Shown: in pieces, positions 42,520 to 57,617 of the stretch
How positions within the stretch are numbered: position 1 is the first letter of the stretch
How the letters are laid out: every line of letters begins with the position of its first letter
Made by a program: the position numbers and the translations under genes
NCBI RefSeq assembly: GCF_000382285.1
Contig: NZ_KB907933.1
Span: 62,001-126,000 of the forward strand
Source of the DNA: Solimonas variicoloris DSM 15731
Lineage (GTDB): Bacteria > Pseudomonadota > Gammaproteobacteria > Nevskiales > Nevskiaceae
DNA length: 64,000 bases
Direction of reading: 5' to 3'
The notes under the pieces: model-generated
Seen by the model: only the letters and a program-made list of their open reading frames with translations
The model's database searches: none
Told to the model about the DNA's origin: nothing

Positions 42520-42969
42520 TCCCGACAGATCCGAGAAACCCCGACGCGCGCGTGTCAGCATTTGCTGACACGCCGCGTCGGCATTCGGTCAGCTTCGTCG
42601 CACAAAAAGAACCATTACAGTGCGTTCGGGGAGCGTGGCAGACCAAGGATGGTTCAGGCCGCACGGCGGCATCCACTTCGCTCCCGCCAGGGATCGGCGT
42701 TGGCCGGCAGGACGCGGTAGTGCACGTCCTGCCGGCCAAGCGCGGCGGTGGATCGGGTCGATCTACCGTCGCGCCAAGGATGGCGAATGCGGCGGCATCA
42801 GGCCCGCCGCTGTATCACCCAAGGCTTCGCGTTCCGCGAAGCATCTCCACAGTTCCCGCTTCGCTTGTGCCGCTTGCGCCCATGAGGCGATCGGCGTTCG
42901 CCGATGCTGATCGCGCTGCGCGCACAGGCGATACGAATTGCCCGCATCCCCACGAAGGAGACGCGGCCG
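42520..42969. other. 450-bp hairpin-rich gap, no gene
   Basis: No credible ORF was found. Near-perfect inverted arms pair 42543-42560 with 42563-42579 around loop TT (core GTGTCAGCA/TGCTGACAC) just after the regulator stop, without a T run. A second perfect stem of 13 bp pairs 42702-42714 with 42725-42737 (GGCCGGCAGGACG/CGTCCTGCCGGCC). Smaller hairpins (CTTCGCG..CGCGAAG near 42823, ATCGGCG..CGCCGAT near 42890) follow. The gap separates the steroid island from core nitrogen-regulation genes. A structured RNA or repeat is possible, but nothing specific can be named. Confidence 0.5.
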
Positions 42970-44450
<1,481 letters not shown>

Positions 44451-44454
<4 letters not shown>

Positions 44455-45518
44455 GCGGTTTCAATCGGCAGATAGATGGAAAAGACCGTGCAACCGGGCC
44501 GCGAGCGGCACTCGATCAGGCCGCCGTGGCTGTGCACGAGGTACTGCGACAGCGGCAGGCCCAGACCGGTGCCTTCGGCCCGCGTCGTCACCATGGGATA
44601 GAAGATTTTCTCGATCATGTCGGGCGGCACGCCGGGGCCGCTGTCCTCGATGTCGATCTGCACCGCGAGCTTGTGCCGCGTCGGGCCGATCGTGAGCTGG
44701 CGTCGCGTCCGCGTGCGCAGCGTGATGGTGCCCTGCGTGCCGACCGCCTGCAGGGCGTTGCGCAGGATGTTGAGCACCGCCTGGATGATCTGCTCGCGGT
44801 CGACGGCCAGCTCCGGAATGCTGGGGTCGTAATCGCGCAGCACGGCGACACCTGCCGGCGCCTCGGCCTGCACCAGACGGCGCACGTGCTCGAGCAGTTC
44901 GTGAATGTTCAGCAGCGTCTTCTGCGGCGCCCGATTGGGCCCCAGCATGCGGTTGACCAGATTCTGCAGCCGGTCGACCTCGCGGATGATGACGCGCGTG
45001 TACTCGCGATGCTGCGAATCCGGAAATTCGTGCTCGAGCAACTGTGCCGCGCCGCGAATGCCGCCGAGCGGATTCTTGATTTCGTGCGCGAGGCCGCGGA
45101 TCAGCTCGCGGCTGGCATCGAACTGCGTCTGGAACAGGCCGTCGCGTGAAATGCGCAGCTGGCGCTCGACCGGCAGCATTTCCATCAGCAGGCCCGGCTT
45201 GCGCCCGACCACGAACGGCGTCGTGGTCAGATCGACGGTCACCGCCGCGCTGCCGTTGCGGGTCAGCTTGGCTTCGCGCTCGATGAAGCCGGTGGAGGTG
45301 TCGAGCGCCCGGCGCAGCCGCGCCTCGTGCGGCGCGAAGTGCGGTACCGCCTCGGCCAGCGGCGCGCCCAGCGCCAGCCGGCGCGAGACTTCGAAAAGCC
45401 CCTCGGCCGCGGAATTGATCGTCGACACGCGCAGACCTTCATCGAGAGCGATCACGGCCGTGGTCAAGCCATCGATGACGTCTTCCGCCGTGACGCGGCT
45501 ACGGACACCCAGTTTCAT
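44451..45518 (-). CDS. glnL: NtrB (GlnL) nitrogen sensor histidine kinase
   Basis: A 355-residue cytoplasmic kinase. The PAS domain is at about residues 10-120. The dimerisation/phosphoacceptor helix has His145 in GLAHEIKNPLGG, and the ATPase domain has N-box NILRNALQAVG, DSGPGVP and GTGLGLPLS. No membrane segment is present, as expected for NtrB, which is controlled by GlnB/PII. The start at 45518 (MKLGVRSRV) is favoured; the frame extends upstream without similarity. It is directly upstream of ntrC, with an ATGA overlap. Confidence 0.93.
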
Positions 45519-45601
45519 CAGGCAAGCGAACGCAAGATGCAGGCCATGGCCGAGACCGCGATGGGACTGGCTTCTCGCGGCGGGCAATGCACCATTTTAG
45601 T

Positions 45602-46129
45602 TCAGTTGGATCTTTTTGGTGCGGAAGCGGCCAATCTGATCTCGGCGACCTCGAAGCGCCCGGTCTCCGAGCGCGCGACCTCCTGGCCGCGCGCATCGAG
45701 CAGAACCACCACGAGCTCGTGCACGCCCGGCGCGAGTGCCGCCGGGACGCTCAGCGCGTCGACGGGAGCGGCGCTGATCGATTTCCCATCCACCTGATAG
45801 ACAAGCCGAAATCCGGAAACGAGCGCCGGCATCACGCTGGCCGCAAGGATGCTCGGCTGGGCGCCCGGGGCGAGCCGCTGCCCCGGCGTCGGCGACTCGA
45901 TGCGGACCGAAAAACGCGCCGCCTGGCGCAAGGCCTCCGGCGAGTAGGTCTTCGGGAGCTTCTTCCCGGCAGCGGAGGACGGACCGAAATGCAGCGGTCT
46001 GGCGTTCCGATCCGGTGCGCGATCGCTGTAGTGGACGACCCCGTTGGCGTCGACGTAGCGATAGACCTCATCGGCAGCGGCCGTGGCGGCCAGCGCGAGC
46101 AGTACGGCAGCAACGAGCGTCTTTCCCAT
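45602..46129 (-). CDS. DUF4124-domain periplasmic protein
   Basis: A 175-residue secreted protein: signal peptide (MGKTLVAAVLLALAATAAA) and a DUF4124 domain right after it (EVYRYVDANGVVHYSDRAP). The remaining 120 residues resemble a fibronectin-like or unknown domain without a nameable family. Such proteins lie next to ntrBC/glnA in many gammaproteobacteria, function unknown. The start at 46129 is chosen because it begins the signal peptide; a longer frame exists. Confidence 0.8.
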   Translation of the reverse strand: MGKTLVAAVLLALAATAAADEVYRYVDANGVVHYSDRAPDRNARPLHFGPSSAAGKKLPKTYSPEALRQAARFSVRIESPTPGQRLAPGAQPSILAASVMPALVSGFRLVYQVDGKSISAAPVDALSVPAALAPGVHELVVVLLDARGQEVARSETGRFEVAEIRLAASAPKRSN

Positions 46130-46157
46130 GCGCGGCAGCCTACGGGGCCGCGCGCGC

Positions 46158-46190
46158 AAAAGAAAAGCCCCCGCCGATGGCAGGGGCTTT
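46158..46190. terminator. Rho-independent terminator after glnA
   Basis: On minus: GCCCCTGCC, loop ATC, GGCGGGGGC, then TTTTCTTTT (one mispair). It lies about 50-80 nt after the glnA stop. Confidence 0.82.
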
Positions 46191-46238
46191 CCGAAGGACA
46201 TCCGGCGCGGGCACGGCCCGCGACCGGCGCCGCACACC

Positions 46239-47648
<1,410 letters not shown>

Positions 47649-47722
47649 GGGTCCATCTCCTTAGGGATTTCCAGAATTCAATAGCCACCGGGACTCTCGC
47701 CGCCCGGCGCGCGCCAGAATGC

Positions 47723-47738
47723 AGCATGAAGCATGCCA
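47723..47738 (-). promoter_or_regulatory. Sigma-54 promoter of glnA
   Basis: Minus strand TGGCATGCTTCATGCT matches the consensus TGGCACG-N4-TTGCA, with the GG and GC doublets at the exact required spacing (two mismatches outside them). It lies 75-90 nt before the glnA ATG. I did not find a convincing NtrC box. Confidence 0.8.
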
Positions 47739-47818
47739 GTGGCGCGCGCGGGAATCGAAACGGGGCGCGGTATCGTACCGACTTTCCTGCACGGCGGCTT
47801 GGCCGCCGCGCCAGATCC

Positions 47819-48475
47819 TCAGCGCTGGCCGCCGAGGATGCGCTCGACCGCCGCGGAATGCGCCGGTTCGAGCTCGTCGCGGCTGTTCACCGTCATGCCC
47901 AGATCGCGCAGCCGGCCGTCCTCAAGCGCGTAGACCCAGGCGTGCAGGCTCAGCGCCTGGCCGCGCTCCCAGGCTTTCTCGACGATCGTCGTCTGGCCGA
48001 TGTGCAGGACCTGATGCAGCACGTTCAGCTCGACCAGACGATCGTGCTGGGTCTTGTCGTCCGGAATCGCGTAGAGCCGCGGCGCATGGCGGTCCGCCAC
48101 GTCGCGCACGTGGCGCAGCCAGTTGTCGGACAGACCGACGCGTTCCTGGCGCAGCGCCTTGTTGACGCCGGAGCAGCCGTAATGGCCGACCACCATGATG
48201 TGCTTGACCTTCAGCACCTCGACGGCGAACTGCGTGACCGTCAGGCAGTTGAAGTCGGTGTGGACGACGACATTGGCGACGTTGCGGTGCACGAAGACTT
48301 CGCCCGGCGGCAGGCCGAGAATCTCGTTGGCCGGAACGCGGGAATCGGCGCAGCCGATCCAGAAATAGTCCGGTTGCTGCTGGTTGACCAGCCGCTTGAA
48401 GTAGTCCGGATCCTCGGCCACCTTGCTGCGGGCCCAGGCTTCGTTATTGACGAACAGCTGGTTTAGCGTACGCAT
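47819..48475 (-). CDS. can: Beta-carbonic anhydrase
   Basis: A 218-residue beta-class carbonic anhydrase, which interconverts CO2 and bicarbonate. Zinc ligands fall at Cys42, Asp44, His98 and Cys101 (GCADSRVP and GHYGCSG), the exact numbering of E. coli Can. The start at 48475 gives this numbering, whereas the longer frame (17 extra residues) does not. It is divergent from the antiporter gene, with a gap of about 130 bp. Confidence 0.93.
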   Translation of the reverse strand: MRTLNQLFVNNEAWARSKVAEDPDYFKRLVNQQQPDYFWIGCADSRVPANEILGLPPGEVFVHRNVANVVVHTDFNCLTVTQFAVEVLKVKHIMVVGHYGCSGVNKALRQERVGLSDNWLRHVRDVADRHAPRLYAIPDDKTQHDRLVELNVLHQVLHIGQTTIVEKAWERGQALSLHAWVYALEDGRLRDLGMTVNSRDELEPAHSAAVERILGGQR

Positions 48476-48606
48476 GGCGGGGCGACTATAGCGGCAAGCG
48501 TGGAAAATGGGGAGCTTGCACTGCACCGCGTTTCACGGCAGCGCCCTCCACCGCGTTGACCGGCCGCAAGCGCACATGACACCGTACGCGCGCCTTCAGA
48601 TCCCGA

Positions 48607-49986
48607 ATGTCCATGCGTCCGTTCGCGCTGTCCTATTTATTCGTCGTCGCGGCGTCGGCGCTCGGCATCGCGGCGCTGCTGGCACTTGGCGCGCAGCACT
48701 ACCCGGCGACGGCCGCGGCCGCGCCGCATGAAGATCCGGTGCTGGCCGGCACGACACCGCTGGCGCGCCTGCTGCTGCAGATCGTCGTCGTGCTGGTCGC
48801 GGCCCGCGTCCTCGGGACGCTGTTCCGTCGTCTCGGCCAGCCGGCCGTGATCGGCGAGATCGTCGCCGGCCTCGTCCTGGGCCCGTCGCTGCTCGGCTGG
48901 CTGTGGCCGTCGGCATCGGCGCTGCTGTTTGCGCCCGCGTCGCTGGCGCCGCTGGGCCTGCTGAGCCAGCTCGGCGTGCTCGTCTTCATGTTCCTCGTCG
49001 GCCTCGACCTCGATCTCGGCGCGATCCGCGACAAGGCACGCACCGCCGTCGTCGTCAGCCACACCAGCATCTTCGTGCCGTTCGCGCTCGGCGTCGGCCT
49101 GACGCTGTTCGCCTATCCGCAACTGGCCGCACCGGGCGTGCCGTTCCAGGCGCTGGCGCTGTTCATGGGCATCGCCATGAGCGTCACCGCCTTCCCGGTG
49201 CTGGCCCGCATCCTCGAAGAGCGCGGCCTGCTGCAAACGGCCATCGGCCGCAGCGTGATCGCCTGCGCCGCGATCGACGACGTCAGCGCCTGGTGCCTGC
49301 TGGCGCTGGTCGTGGCGCTCGCCAACGCCGGCGACCTCGCTGGCGCCGCGCTGACCGCGCTGCTGACGGCGGCCTTCGTGCTCGTGATGCTGCGCGCCGT
49401 CCGGCCCGGGCTCGCGCACTGGGCGCATCGCCGCCAGGCGCGCGGCGACGACGCGCTCCACATCAGCGTCGTGCTCGTCATCCTGCTGCTGGCGGCCACG
49501 GCGACCGAACTGATCGGCATTCATGCCCTGTTCGGCGCCTTCCTCGCCGGCGTCGCCATGCCGGCGGCCGGTGCATTCCGGGCGGCCGTGCGCGAGCGGC
49601 TGCACGCCTTCGCCACCATCGTGCTGTTGCCGCTGTTCTTCGCGCTGTCGGGCCTGCGCACCCAGCTCGGCCTGATCGACGGTGCCGCCGACTGGGCGCT
49701 GTGCGGCGCGATCATCGCCATCGCCGTCGCCGGCAAGCTCGGCGGCAGCTACGTCGCGGCGCGGCTGACCGGCGCCAGTCGCGAAGACGCCTTCGCGATC
49801 GGCGCACTGATGAACACCCGCGGCCTGATGGAGCTGATCGTGCTCAACCTCGGCTACGACCTCGGCATCCTGTCGCCGCGCGTGTTCACGATGATGGTGC
49901 TGATGGCACTGGTGACGACGCTGATGACGGGCCCGCTGCTGAGCTTCGGTCAGCGCCGTCTCGCCGGGCTCGCCAGACCGGCTTGA
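48607..49986 (+). CDS. CPA2-family cation/proton antiporter
   Basis: A 459-residue integral membrane protein of the Kef/NapA-like CPA2 family. About 12-13 hydrophobic segments are visible. Typical motifs are [21 protein letters not shown] at about residues 76-97 and the ion-binding region [13 protein letters not shown], where the DD pair is diagnostic. It lacks the C-terminal RCK/TrkA-N domain of KefB/KefC. It exchanges Na+ or K+ for protons; specificity cannot be deduced. It ends 40 bp before glyQ. Confidence 0.87.
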   Translation: MSMRPFALSYLFVVAASALGIAALLALGAQHYPATAAAAPHEDPVLAGTTPLARLLLQIVVVLVAARVLGTLFRRLGQPAVIGEIVAGLVLGPSLLGWLWPSASALLFAPASLAPLGLLSQLGVLVFMFLVGLDLDLGAIRDKARTAVVVSHTSIFVPFALGVGLTLFAYPQLAAPGVPFQALALFMGIAMSVTAFPVLARILEERGLLQTAIGRSVIACAAIDDVSAWCLLALVVALANAGDLAGAALTALLTAAFVLVMLRAVRPGLAHWAHRRQARGDDALHISVVLVILLLAATATELIGIHALFGAFLAGVAMPAAGAFRAAVRERLHAFATIVLLPLFFALSGLRTQLGLIDGAADWALCGAIIAIAVAGKLGGSYVAARLTGASREDAFAIGALMNTRGLMELIVLNLGYDLGILSPRVFTMMVLMALVTTLMTGPLLSFGQRRLAGLARPA

Positions 49987-50026
49987 TATACTCGCGCCCC
50001 ATTTTCGAAGGCCGCACGGGCTGCCC

Positions 50027-50935
50027 ATGACGTTCCAGGACATCATCCTCACGCTGCAGAAATTCTGGGCCGAGCAGGGCTGCGTGATCGTGCAGCCGAT
50101 GGACATGGAAATGGGCGCCGGCACCTTCCACTGGTCGACCTTCCTGCGTGCGGTCGGCCCCGAGCCGTGGAACACCGCCTACGTGCAGCCGAGCCGCCGG
50201 CCGACCGACGGCCGCTATGGCGAGAACCCGAACCGCCTGCAGCACTACTACCAGTTCCAGGTGCTGATGAAGCCGAGCCCGGCCAACATCCAGGAGCTCT
50301 ATCTGCAGTCGCTGAAGCTGCTCGGCTTCGATCCGCTGACCCACGACATCCGTTTCGTCGAGGACAACTGGGAGTCGCCGACGCTCGGCGCCTGGGGGCT
50401 GGGCTGGGAGGTCTGGCTGAACGGCATGGAAGTCACGCAGTTCACCTACTTCCAGCAGGTCGGCGGGCTGGAATGCCGGCCGGTCGCCGGCGAGATCACC
50501 TACGGTCTCGAACGCCTGGCGATGTACGTGCAGAAGGTCGAATCGGTCTATGACCTGGTCTGGGCGCGCGATCCGCTGACGGGTCGCGAGGTCAGCTACG
50601 GCGACGTCTACCACCAGAACGAAGTCGAGCAGAGCGCCTACAACTTCGAGTACGCCGACGTCGGGACGCTGTTCGAGCGCTTCAACAAGTGCGAGGCCGA
50701 ATGCCAGCGCCTGCTCGCGCTCGACACGCCGCTGCCGCTGCCGGCCTACGAGCGCATGGTCAACTGCTCGCACGCCTTCAACATGCTCGACGCGCGCGGC
50801 GCGATCTCGGTCACCGAGCGTCAGGCCTACATCCTGCGCGTGCGCACGCTGGCGCGCGCCTGCGCCGAGGCGTATTACGGCGCGCGCGAAAAGCTCGGCT
50901 TCCCGATGCTGGCCAAGCCGGCGCAGGCCGCATAG
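50027..50935 (+). CDS. glyQ: Glycyl-tRNA synthetase alpha subunit
   Basis: A 302-residue alpha chain of the bacterial alpha2beta2 glycyl-tRNA synthetase, which carries the aminoacylation active site. Highly conserved segments are [34 protein letters not shown] and [20 protein letters not shown] -10-like TATACT is at 49987-49992, just after the antiporter stop. Unusually, glyS is not adjacent: it lies about 4.5 kb downstream, separated by a GST, lpxO and katG. Confidence 0.96.
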   Translation: MTFQDIILTLQKFWAEQGCVIVQPMDMEMGAGTFHWSTFLRAVGPEPWNTAYVQPSRRPTDGRYGENPNRLQHYYQFQVLMKPSPANIQELYLQSLKLLGFDPLTHDIRFVEDNWESPTLGAWGLGWEVWLNGMEVTQFTYFQQVGGLECRPVAGEITYGLERLAMYVQKVESVYDLVWARDPLTGREVSYGDVYHQNEVEQSAYNFEYADVGTLFERFNKCEAECQRLLALDTPLPLPAYERMVNCSHAFNMLDARGAISVTERQAYILRVRTLARACAEAYYGAREKLGFPMLAKPAQAA

Positions 50936-50942
50936 CCGCCGC

Positions 50943-51578
50943 ATGATCCTGTACGGCATGTACGATTCGCCGTTCGTGCGCCGCGTGGCGGTGACGATGC
51001 GGCTGTACGGCATGCCCTACGAGCACCGACCCTGGTCGGTCGGCCGCGACCAGCTCGCGCTGCGCGAGGTCAATCCCCTCGGCCGCGTGCCGGCACTGGT
51101 TCTCGACTCCGGCGAGACGCTGGTCGATTCGAGCGCGATCCTCGACTTCCTCGACGAACAGGCCGGCGCGGCGCGCGCCTTGCTGCCGACCGGCGGTCCC
51201 GAGCGGCGCCACGCGCTGCAGCTGATCGCGCTCTCGCTCGGCGCCGTCGAAAAAGGCCTGCACGTGGTGCTGGAACATGTGTTCCGCCCCGTCGACAAGC
51301 GCCATGAGCCCTGGCTCGCGCGCTGTCGCGCGCAGATCGACGGCGCACTCGCTGCGCTCGAGCGTCACTGCGCGGAGGTCCCCGCCGGCCACTGGCTGCT
51401 CGGCACCGCGCCGATGCAGCCGGACATCACCCTGGCCTGCGTCTACACCTACCTGCGCGAGGCGACCGGCGTCGACTTCGCGCCATACCCGGCGCTGCGC
51501 CGCTGCGCCGAACAGACGCTGGCCTTACCGGCACTGCGCGAGATCTACCTGCCGTTCGACGCGCCGGTCGGCGCCTGA
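50943..51578 (+). CDS. Glutathione S-transferase family protein
   Basis: A 211-residue GST: thioredoxin-fold N-domain (residues 1-75, YDSPFVRRVAVTMRLYGMPYE with a Ser at the usual catalytic position, then the cis-Pro region GRVPALVLDSGETLVDSSAI) and an all-helical C-domain. It follows glyQ by 7 nt and is probably cotranscribed with it. Specific role unknown; detoxification of electrophiles is generic to the family. Confidence 0.85.
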   Translation: MILYGMYDSPFVRRVAVTMRLYGMPYEHRPWSVGRDQLALREVNPLGRVPALVLDSGETLVDSSAILDFLDEQAGAARALLPTGGPERRHALQLIALSLGAVEKGLHVVLEHVFRPVDKRHEPWLARCRAQIDGALAALERHCAEVPAGHWLLGTAPMQPDITLACVYTYLREATGVDFAPYPALRRCAEQTLALPALREIYLPFDAPVGA

Positions 51579-51613
51579 GTCGTCGTCCCGAGCTGCGCAA
51601 GGCGCGAGCCACG

Positions 51614-51645
51614 AAAAAGGCCGCCGGAGATCCGGCGGCCTTTTT
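51614..51645. terminator. Bidirectional terminator between GST and lpxO
   Basis: AAAAA, GGCCGCCGGA, GA, TCCGGCGGCC, TTTTT: a perfect 10-bp stem that serves both convergent genes. Confidence 0.92.
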
Positions 51646-51675
51646 CCATGGCGCGGACGCCGCGAGGTCTGCCGC

Positions 51676-52581
51676 CTACAGGATCCAGGCCGCGAACAGG
51701 CCGACCAGGCCCAGATGCAGGGTCCACTTGCCGATCTTGTAGCCGACCGGGCTGCGTTTCTTGAGCGCCTTCATGCGCGCCTTGTAGCCGACGATCAGGC
51801 CGCTGAAGCGATTGCCGAAACCCGACAGGCTGCTATCGAGGTTGTCGATGTAGAACAGGCTGTTGAAGAAGCGCGCGAAGTAGAAATAGAACTTCTGCAC
51901 GAAACGCAGCCGCAGCGGCCGGTCGACGTCCGTCATCAGGATCAGACGCGGCACTTCGGTGTCGTTGTACGCGGCGTGCAGGTAGGTCTCGTCGAAGATG
52001 ATGCCTTCGCCGTCGCGCCAGGTGTAGGGCTCGCCGTTGACCAGCAGTCCGCAGCGGTCGTCGTTCGGCGTCGACAGCCCGAGCGAGTAGCGCACGCTGA
52101 ACGCGAACGGGTCGTGATGCTGCGTCAGCCGCTTGCCCGGCATCAGCACGGCGAACAGCGCGAGATTCATGCCCGGCACCTGATCGATCAGCGCGCAGGT
52201 CTTCGGCGCCAGCTTGCGCGCCGACGGAATGTCGTTGTCGTAGATCTTCAGGTAGAAGCTCTTCCAGCGATTGTCCTTGTAGAAATTGCTCGCCGGCAGG
52301 TCGTTCTTCACCGCGATATGGCCCATGCCGTACAGCGCCAGCGCCTCGTCGCGAATCGTCTGCCAGTTGTCCTGCAGCAGCTTGAGCTGCGGAAAACTCG
52401 ACAGCGGTGGCCGCGCCGCGGTCGACACGCGCGACAGCAGATAGGCCGGGATGTTGAGCGGCACCACGAACGTCGAGAAGTCCGTCAGCTGCCGCCCCCA
52501 CGACAGATGGGCGCGGTTACGCAGGCGCACGAACACCAGCGACCCAACGTAGATCAGGAACATGGAAATCAGGACAGTCAC
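51676..52581 (-). CDS. lpxO: LpxO-like Fe(II)/2-oxoglutarate lipid A hydroxylase
   Basis: A 301-residue aspartyl/asparaginyl beta-hydroxylase-family protein. It is membrane-anchored at the N-terminus (MTVLISMFLIYVGSLVFV) and has a C-terminal hydrophobic segment (LHLGLVGLFAAWIL), the arrangement of LpxO, which 2-hydroxylates a lipid A acyl chain. The facial-triad region TQHHDPFAF and the later LHAAYN supply iron ligands. Length is normal for LpxO (about 300). It is convergent with the GST. Confidence 0.85.
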   Translation of the reverse strand: MTVLISMFLIYVGSLVFVRLRNRAHLSWGRQLTDFSTFVVPLNIPAYLLSRVSTAARPPLSSFPQLKLLQDNWQTIRDEALALYGMGHIAVKNDLPASNFYKDNRWKSFYLKIYDNDIPSARKLAPKTCALIDQVPGMNLALFAVLMPGKRLTQHHDPFAFSVRYSLGLSTPNDDRCGLLVNGEPYTWRDGEGIIFDETYLHAAYNDTEVPRLILMTDVDRPLRLRFVQKFYFYFARFFNSLFYIDNLDSSLSGFGNRFSGLIVGYKARMKALKKRSPVGYKIGKWTLHLGLVGLFAAWIL

Positions 52582-52679
52582 GGCACACGCTCAAGCGGGA
52601 AAGGCGGAATCATAGTGGATTCGCCGCCCGCCCAGTGCGCAGCGCACAAACCTCGATCGCGCCAGACAAACCGATACGA

Positions 52680-52711
52680 AAGTGCCGCCGGAATCGCTGC
52701 CGGCGGCACTT
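52680..52711 (-). terminator. Terminator-like hairpin after katG
   Basis: AAGTGCCGCCGG pairs perfectly with CCGGCGGCACTT (12 bp, 8-nt loop) between katG and lpxO on the minus strand. The trailing T run is short (TTT), so termination strength is uncertain. Confidence 0.65.
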
Positions 52712-52801
52712 CATTCGCTGGCGGGCCGCTTGCCGGGCGGAGCGCTCCGCCGGGACGTCGAAACGCCGCCCGACCCACCCCGCCGTCGAGCGCGCGGGCG
52801 C

Positions 52802-55208
<2,407 letters not shown>

Positions 55209-55395
55209 GATCGGGTTCTCCAGCGAATCTGGCGTTTACCTTACGCCCAGGTTTTTGATTAATGAAATTGATTGTTTATTTTGTGTCGATAGAAATTAAT
55301 GAAGATCGACGACGCATCCGCGCCGCGCAAGTTGGCGAAAAAGCAGCGATCCCCGACAATTGCCGGCTCTTCAAGCCCTCGCCGCACGCCCCCTC

Positions 55396-57462
55396 ATGTC
55401 ACGCGCCTTCCTGCTGGAACTCGGAACCGAAGATTTGCCGGCCCGCTATGTCGTATCGCTGGCCGAGGCGCTGGCGCGAGGCGTGACCGAAGGTCTCGCG
55501 CGGCGCAAGGTCGATTTTCGCGCGCACCGCGTCCTGGCGACGCCGCGCCGCATCGCCGTCATCGTCGAGGACCTCGCCGAACGCCAGCCGGACCAGACCG
55601 TCGAGCGCCTCGGCCCGGCGCTTGCCGCCGCCTACAAGGACGGCCAGCCGACGCCGGCCGCGCTCGGCTTCGCCCGCTCCTGCGGCGTCGACTTCGCGGC
55701 GCTCGGCCAGAAGGACGGCAAGCTGCACTATGCGAAGGCCGAGCCCGGCAAGCCGACGCCGGCGCTGATCGCGGACATCTTCGAAGAGACGCTCAAGCAG
55801 ATGGACGAGCTGGTGCCCAAGCGCATGCGCTGGGGCAGCAGCGACGAAACCTTCGTGCGGCCGGTGCAATGGATCTGCTGCCTGTACGGCACCGACGTCG
55901 TGCCGCTGCAGCGCTTCGGCCTCGCCAGCGGACGCCTGACGTACGGCCATCGCTTTCACGCCCCGGGCGCGATCGAGCTGTCGACGCCGGCCGACTACGA
56001 ACCGCGCCTCAAGCATGCCCACGTCTGGGCCGACGTCGCCTCGCGCAAGGCCGAGATCCGCCGCCAGATCCTCGCCGAGGCCGCCAACGCCGGCGGCCAC
56101 GCGCGCATCACCGAGGACCTGCTCGACGAGGTCACCGCGCTGGTCGAGTGGCCGGTGGCGATCACCGGCCGCTTCGAAGCGCGCTTCCTGGAACTGCCGC
56201 CCGAGGTGATCGTCGCCACCGTCGAGACCAACCAGCGCTACTTCACGGTCTTCGAGGACCCCGCGCAAACGCGGCTGACGAACGCCTTCATCACCGTCTC
56301 GAACATCGAGTCGCGCGACGTCGCGCAGGTCATCGCCGGCAACGAGCGCGTCGTGCGCCCGCGTCTGACCGATGCGCTGTTCTTCTGGCAGCAGGATCTG
56401 AAGCTGCCGCTCGCCGCCTACGGTGAGAAGCTCGCCAGCATCACCTTCCAGAAGGATCTCGGCACGAGCGGCGCGAAGGTGGCGCGCGTTGCGGCGCTGG
56501 CCGGCACGATCGCTGCCGACCTCAAAGCCGATCGCGACGCGGCCGTCCGCGCCGCCTCGCTGTGCAAGAACGATCTCGTCACCAAGATGGTCTACGAGTT
56601 CCCGGAACTGCAGGGCCTGATGGGCGGCTACTACGCGGAGAAATCCGGCGAAGCGCCGGCCGTCGCGCTGGCGATTCGCGAGCACTATCTGCCGACGCAG
56701 CAAGGCACGCCGATTCCGTCGAGCCGCGAAGGCCAGATCGTCGCGCTCGCCGACAAGCTCGACACGCTCGCCGGCATCTTCGCGATCGGCCAGAAGCCGA
56801 CGGCAAGCAAGGACCCCTACGCGCTGCGCCGCGCCGCGCTCGGCGTGCTGCGCATCTGCCTCGAGGCCGAGCTTCCGCTCGATCTGCCGGCATTGCTGCA
56901 ATACGCACTGCAACAGCAGCCCGCCGGCAAGCGCGACGCCGCGACGCTCGCCGAACTCGTCGAGTTCGTGCAGGAACGCCTGCGCGCCTATCTGGTCGGC
57001 CAGAGCTTCGACGGCCGCCCGGTGACGGTCGAGATGTTCGAATCGGTGCGCGCGCTCGGCGTCACGCAGCCGCTGGACTTCCTGCGCCGTCTGCGCGCGG
57101 TGCACGCCTTCGTCGCCAACGCCGCGGCGCCGAACCTCGCCGCCGCCAACAAGCGCGTGCGCAACATCCTCAAGCAGGCCGGCGAAGTCGGCGACACGAT
57201 CGATGCCGCCCGTTTCGAGCACGCCGCCGAGAACGCGCTGTTCGCCGGACTCGACGACGTCCACGCCCGCAACGCGACGACCGCCGACTACGCACAGCAG
57301 CTCGTGAACCTCGCCTCGCTGCGCGAGCCGATCGACGCCTTCTTCGAGGGCGTGATGGTCAACACCGAGGACCCAGCGGTGCGCGCCAACCGCCTGGCGC
57401 TGCTGCAGCGCTTCGATACCGCCTGCCGCTCGGTCGCCGATCTGTCGCAGCTGCCGGGCTGA
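55396..57462 (+). CDS. glyS: Glycyl-tRNA synthetase beta subunit
   Basis: A 688-residue beta chain of the bacterial glycyl-tRNA synthetase, binding the tRNA. Typical features are the start MSRAFLLELGTEDLPARYV, TPRRIAVIVEDLAERQ, KRMRWG and an HD-like domain in the second half (ALADKLDTLAGIFAIGQKPT). The chosen ATG at 55396 gives the family N-terminus; a longer frame starts 12 codons upstream. It is detached from glyQ. Confidence 0.95.
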   Translation: MSRAFLLELGTEDLPARYVVSLAEALARGVTEGLARRKVDFRAHRVLATPRRIAVIVEDLAERQPDQTVERLGPALAAAYKDGQPTPAALGFARSCGVDFAALGQKDGKLHYAKAEPGKPTPALIADIFEETLKQMDELVPKRMRWGSSDETFVRPVQWICCLYGTDVVPLQRFGLASGRLTYGHRFHAPGAIELSTPADYEPRLKHAHVWADVASRKAEIRRQILAEAANAGGHARITEDLLDEVTALVEWPVAITGRFEARFLELPPEVIVATVETNQRYFTVFEDPAQTRLTNAFITVSNIESRDVAQVIAGNERVVRPRLTDALFFWQQDLKLPLAAYGEKLASITFQKDLGTSGAKVARVAALAGTIAADLKADRDAAVRAASLCKNDLVTKMVYEFPELQGLMGGYYAEKSGEAPAVALAIREHYLPTQQGTPIPSSREGQIVALADKLDTLAGIFAIGQKPTASKDPYALRRAALGVLRICLEAELPLDLPALLQYALQQQPAGKRDAATLAELVEFVQERLRAYLVGQSFDGRPVTVEMFESVRALGVTQPLDFLRRLRAVHAFVANAAAPNLAAANKRVRNILKQAGEVGDTIDAARFEHAAENALFAGLDDVHARNATTADYAQQLVNLASLREPIDAFFEGVMVNTEDPAVRANRLALLQRFDTACRSVADLSQLPG

Positions 57463-57617
57463 GCCCGCGCCTTGCCGAGGCGTCTTCGATGCGCTGCACG
57501 CCCGATCTTCCCGTGCCGCGCTGGCAAGGCCGGGGCGGAGCGCGAGCTTGTCAGAAACGCTGCGCCGCCAGGCTCGACCTCCGCACGTGCCTCGTCGTGG
57601 CGCGCTAGAGTGAAGCC

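Noticed and set aside
42543-42579. Rho-independent terminator for the LuxR gene
   Set aside because: The stem is strong but no T run follows on either strand, so it is listed only as a hairpin.
48637-50175. 512-codon minus frame opposite the antiporter gene
   Set aside because: His/Arg/Gln-rich shadow of a clear membrane protein gene.
55250-55310. OxyR binding site for katG in the AT-rich stretch
   Set aside because: The ATTAATGAA repeats do not match the spaced ATAG/CTAT pattern well enough to name an operator.
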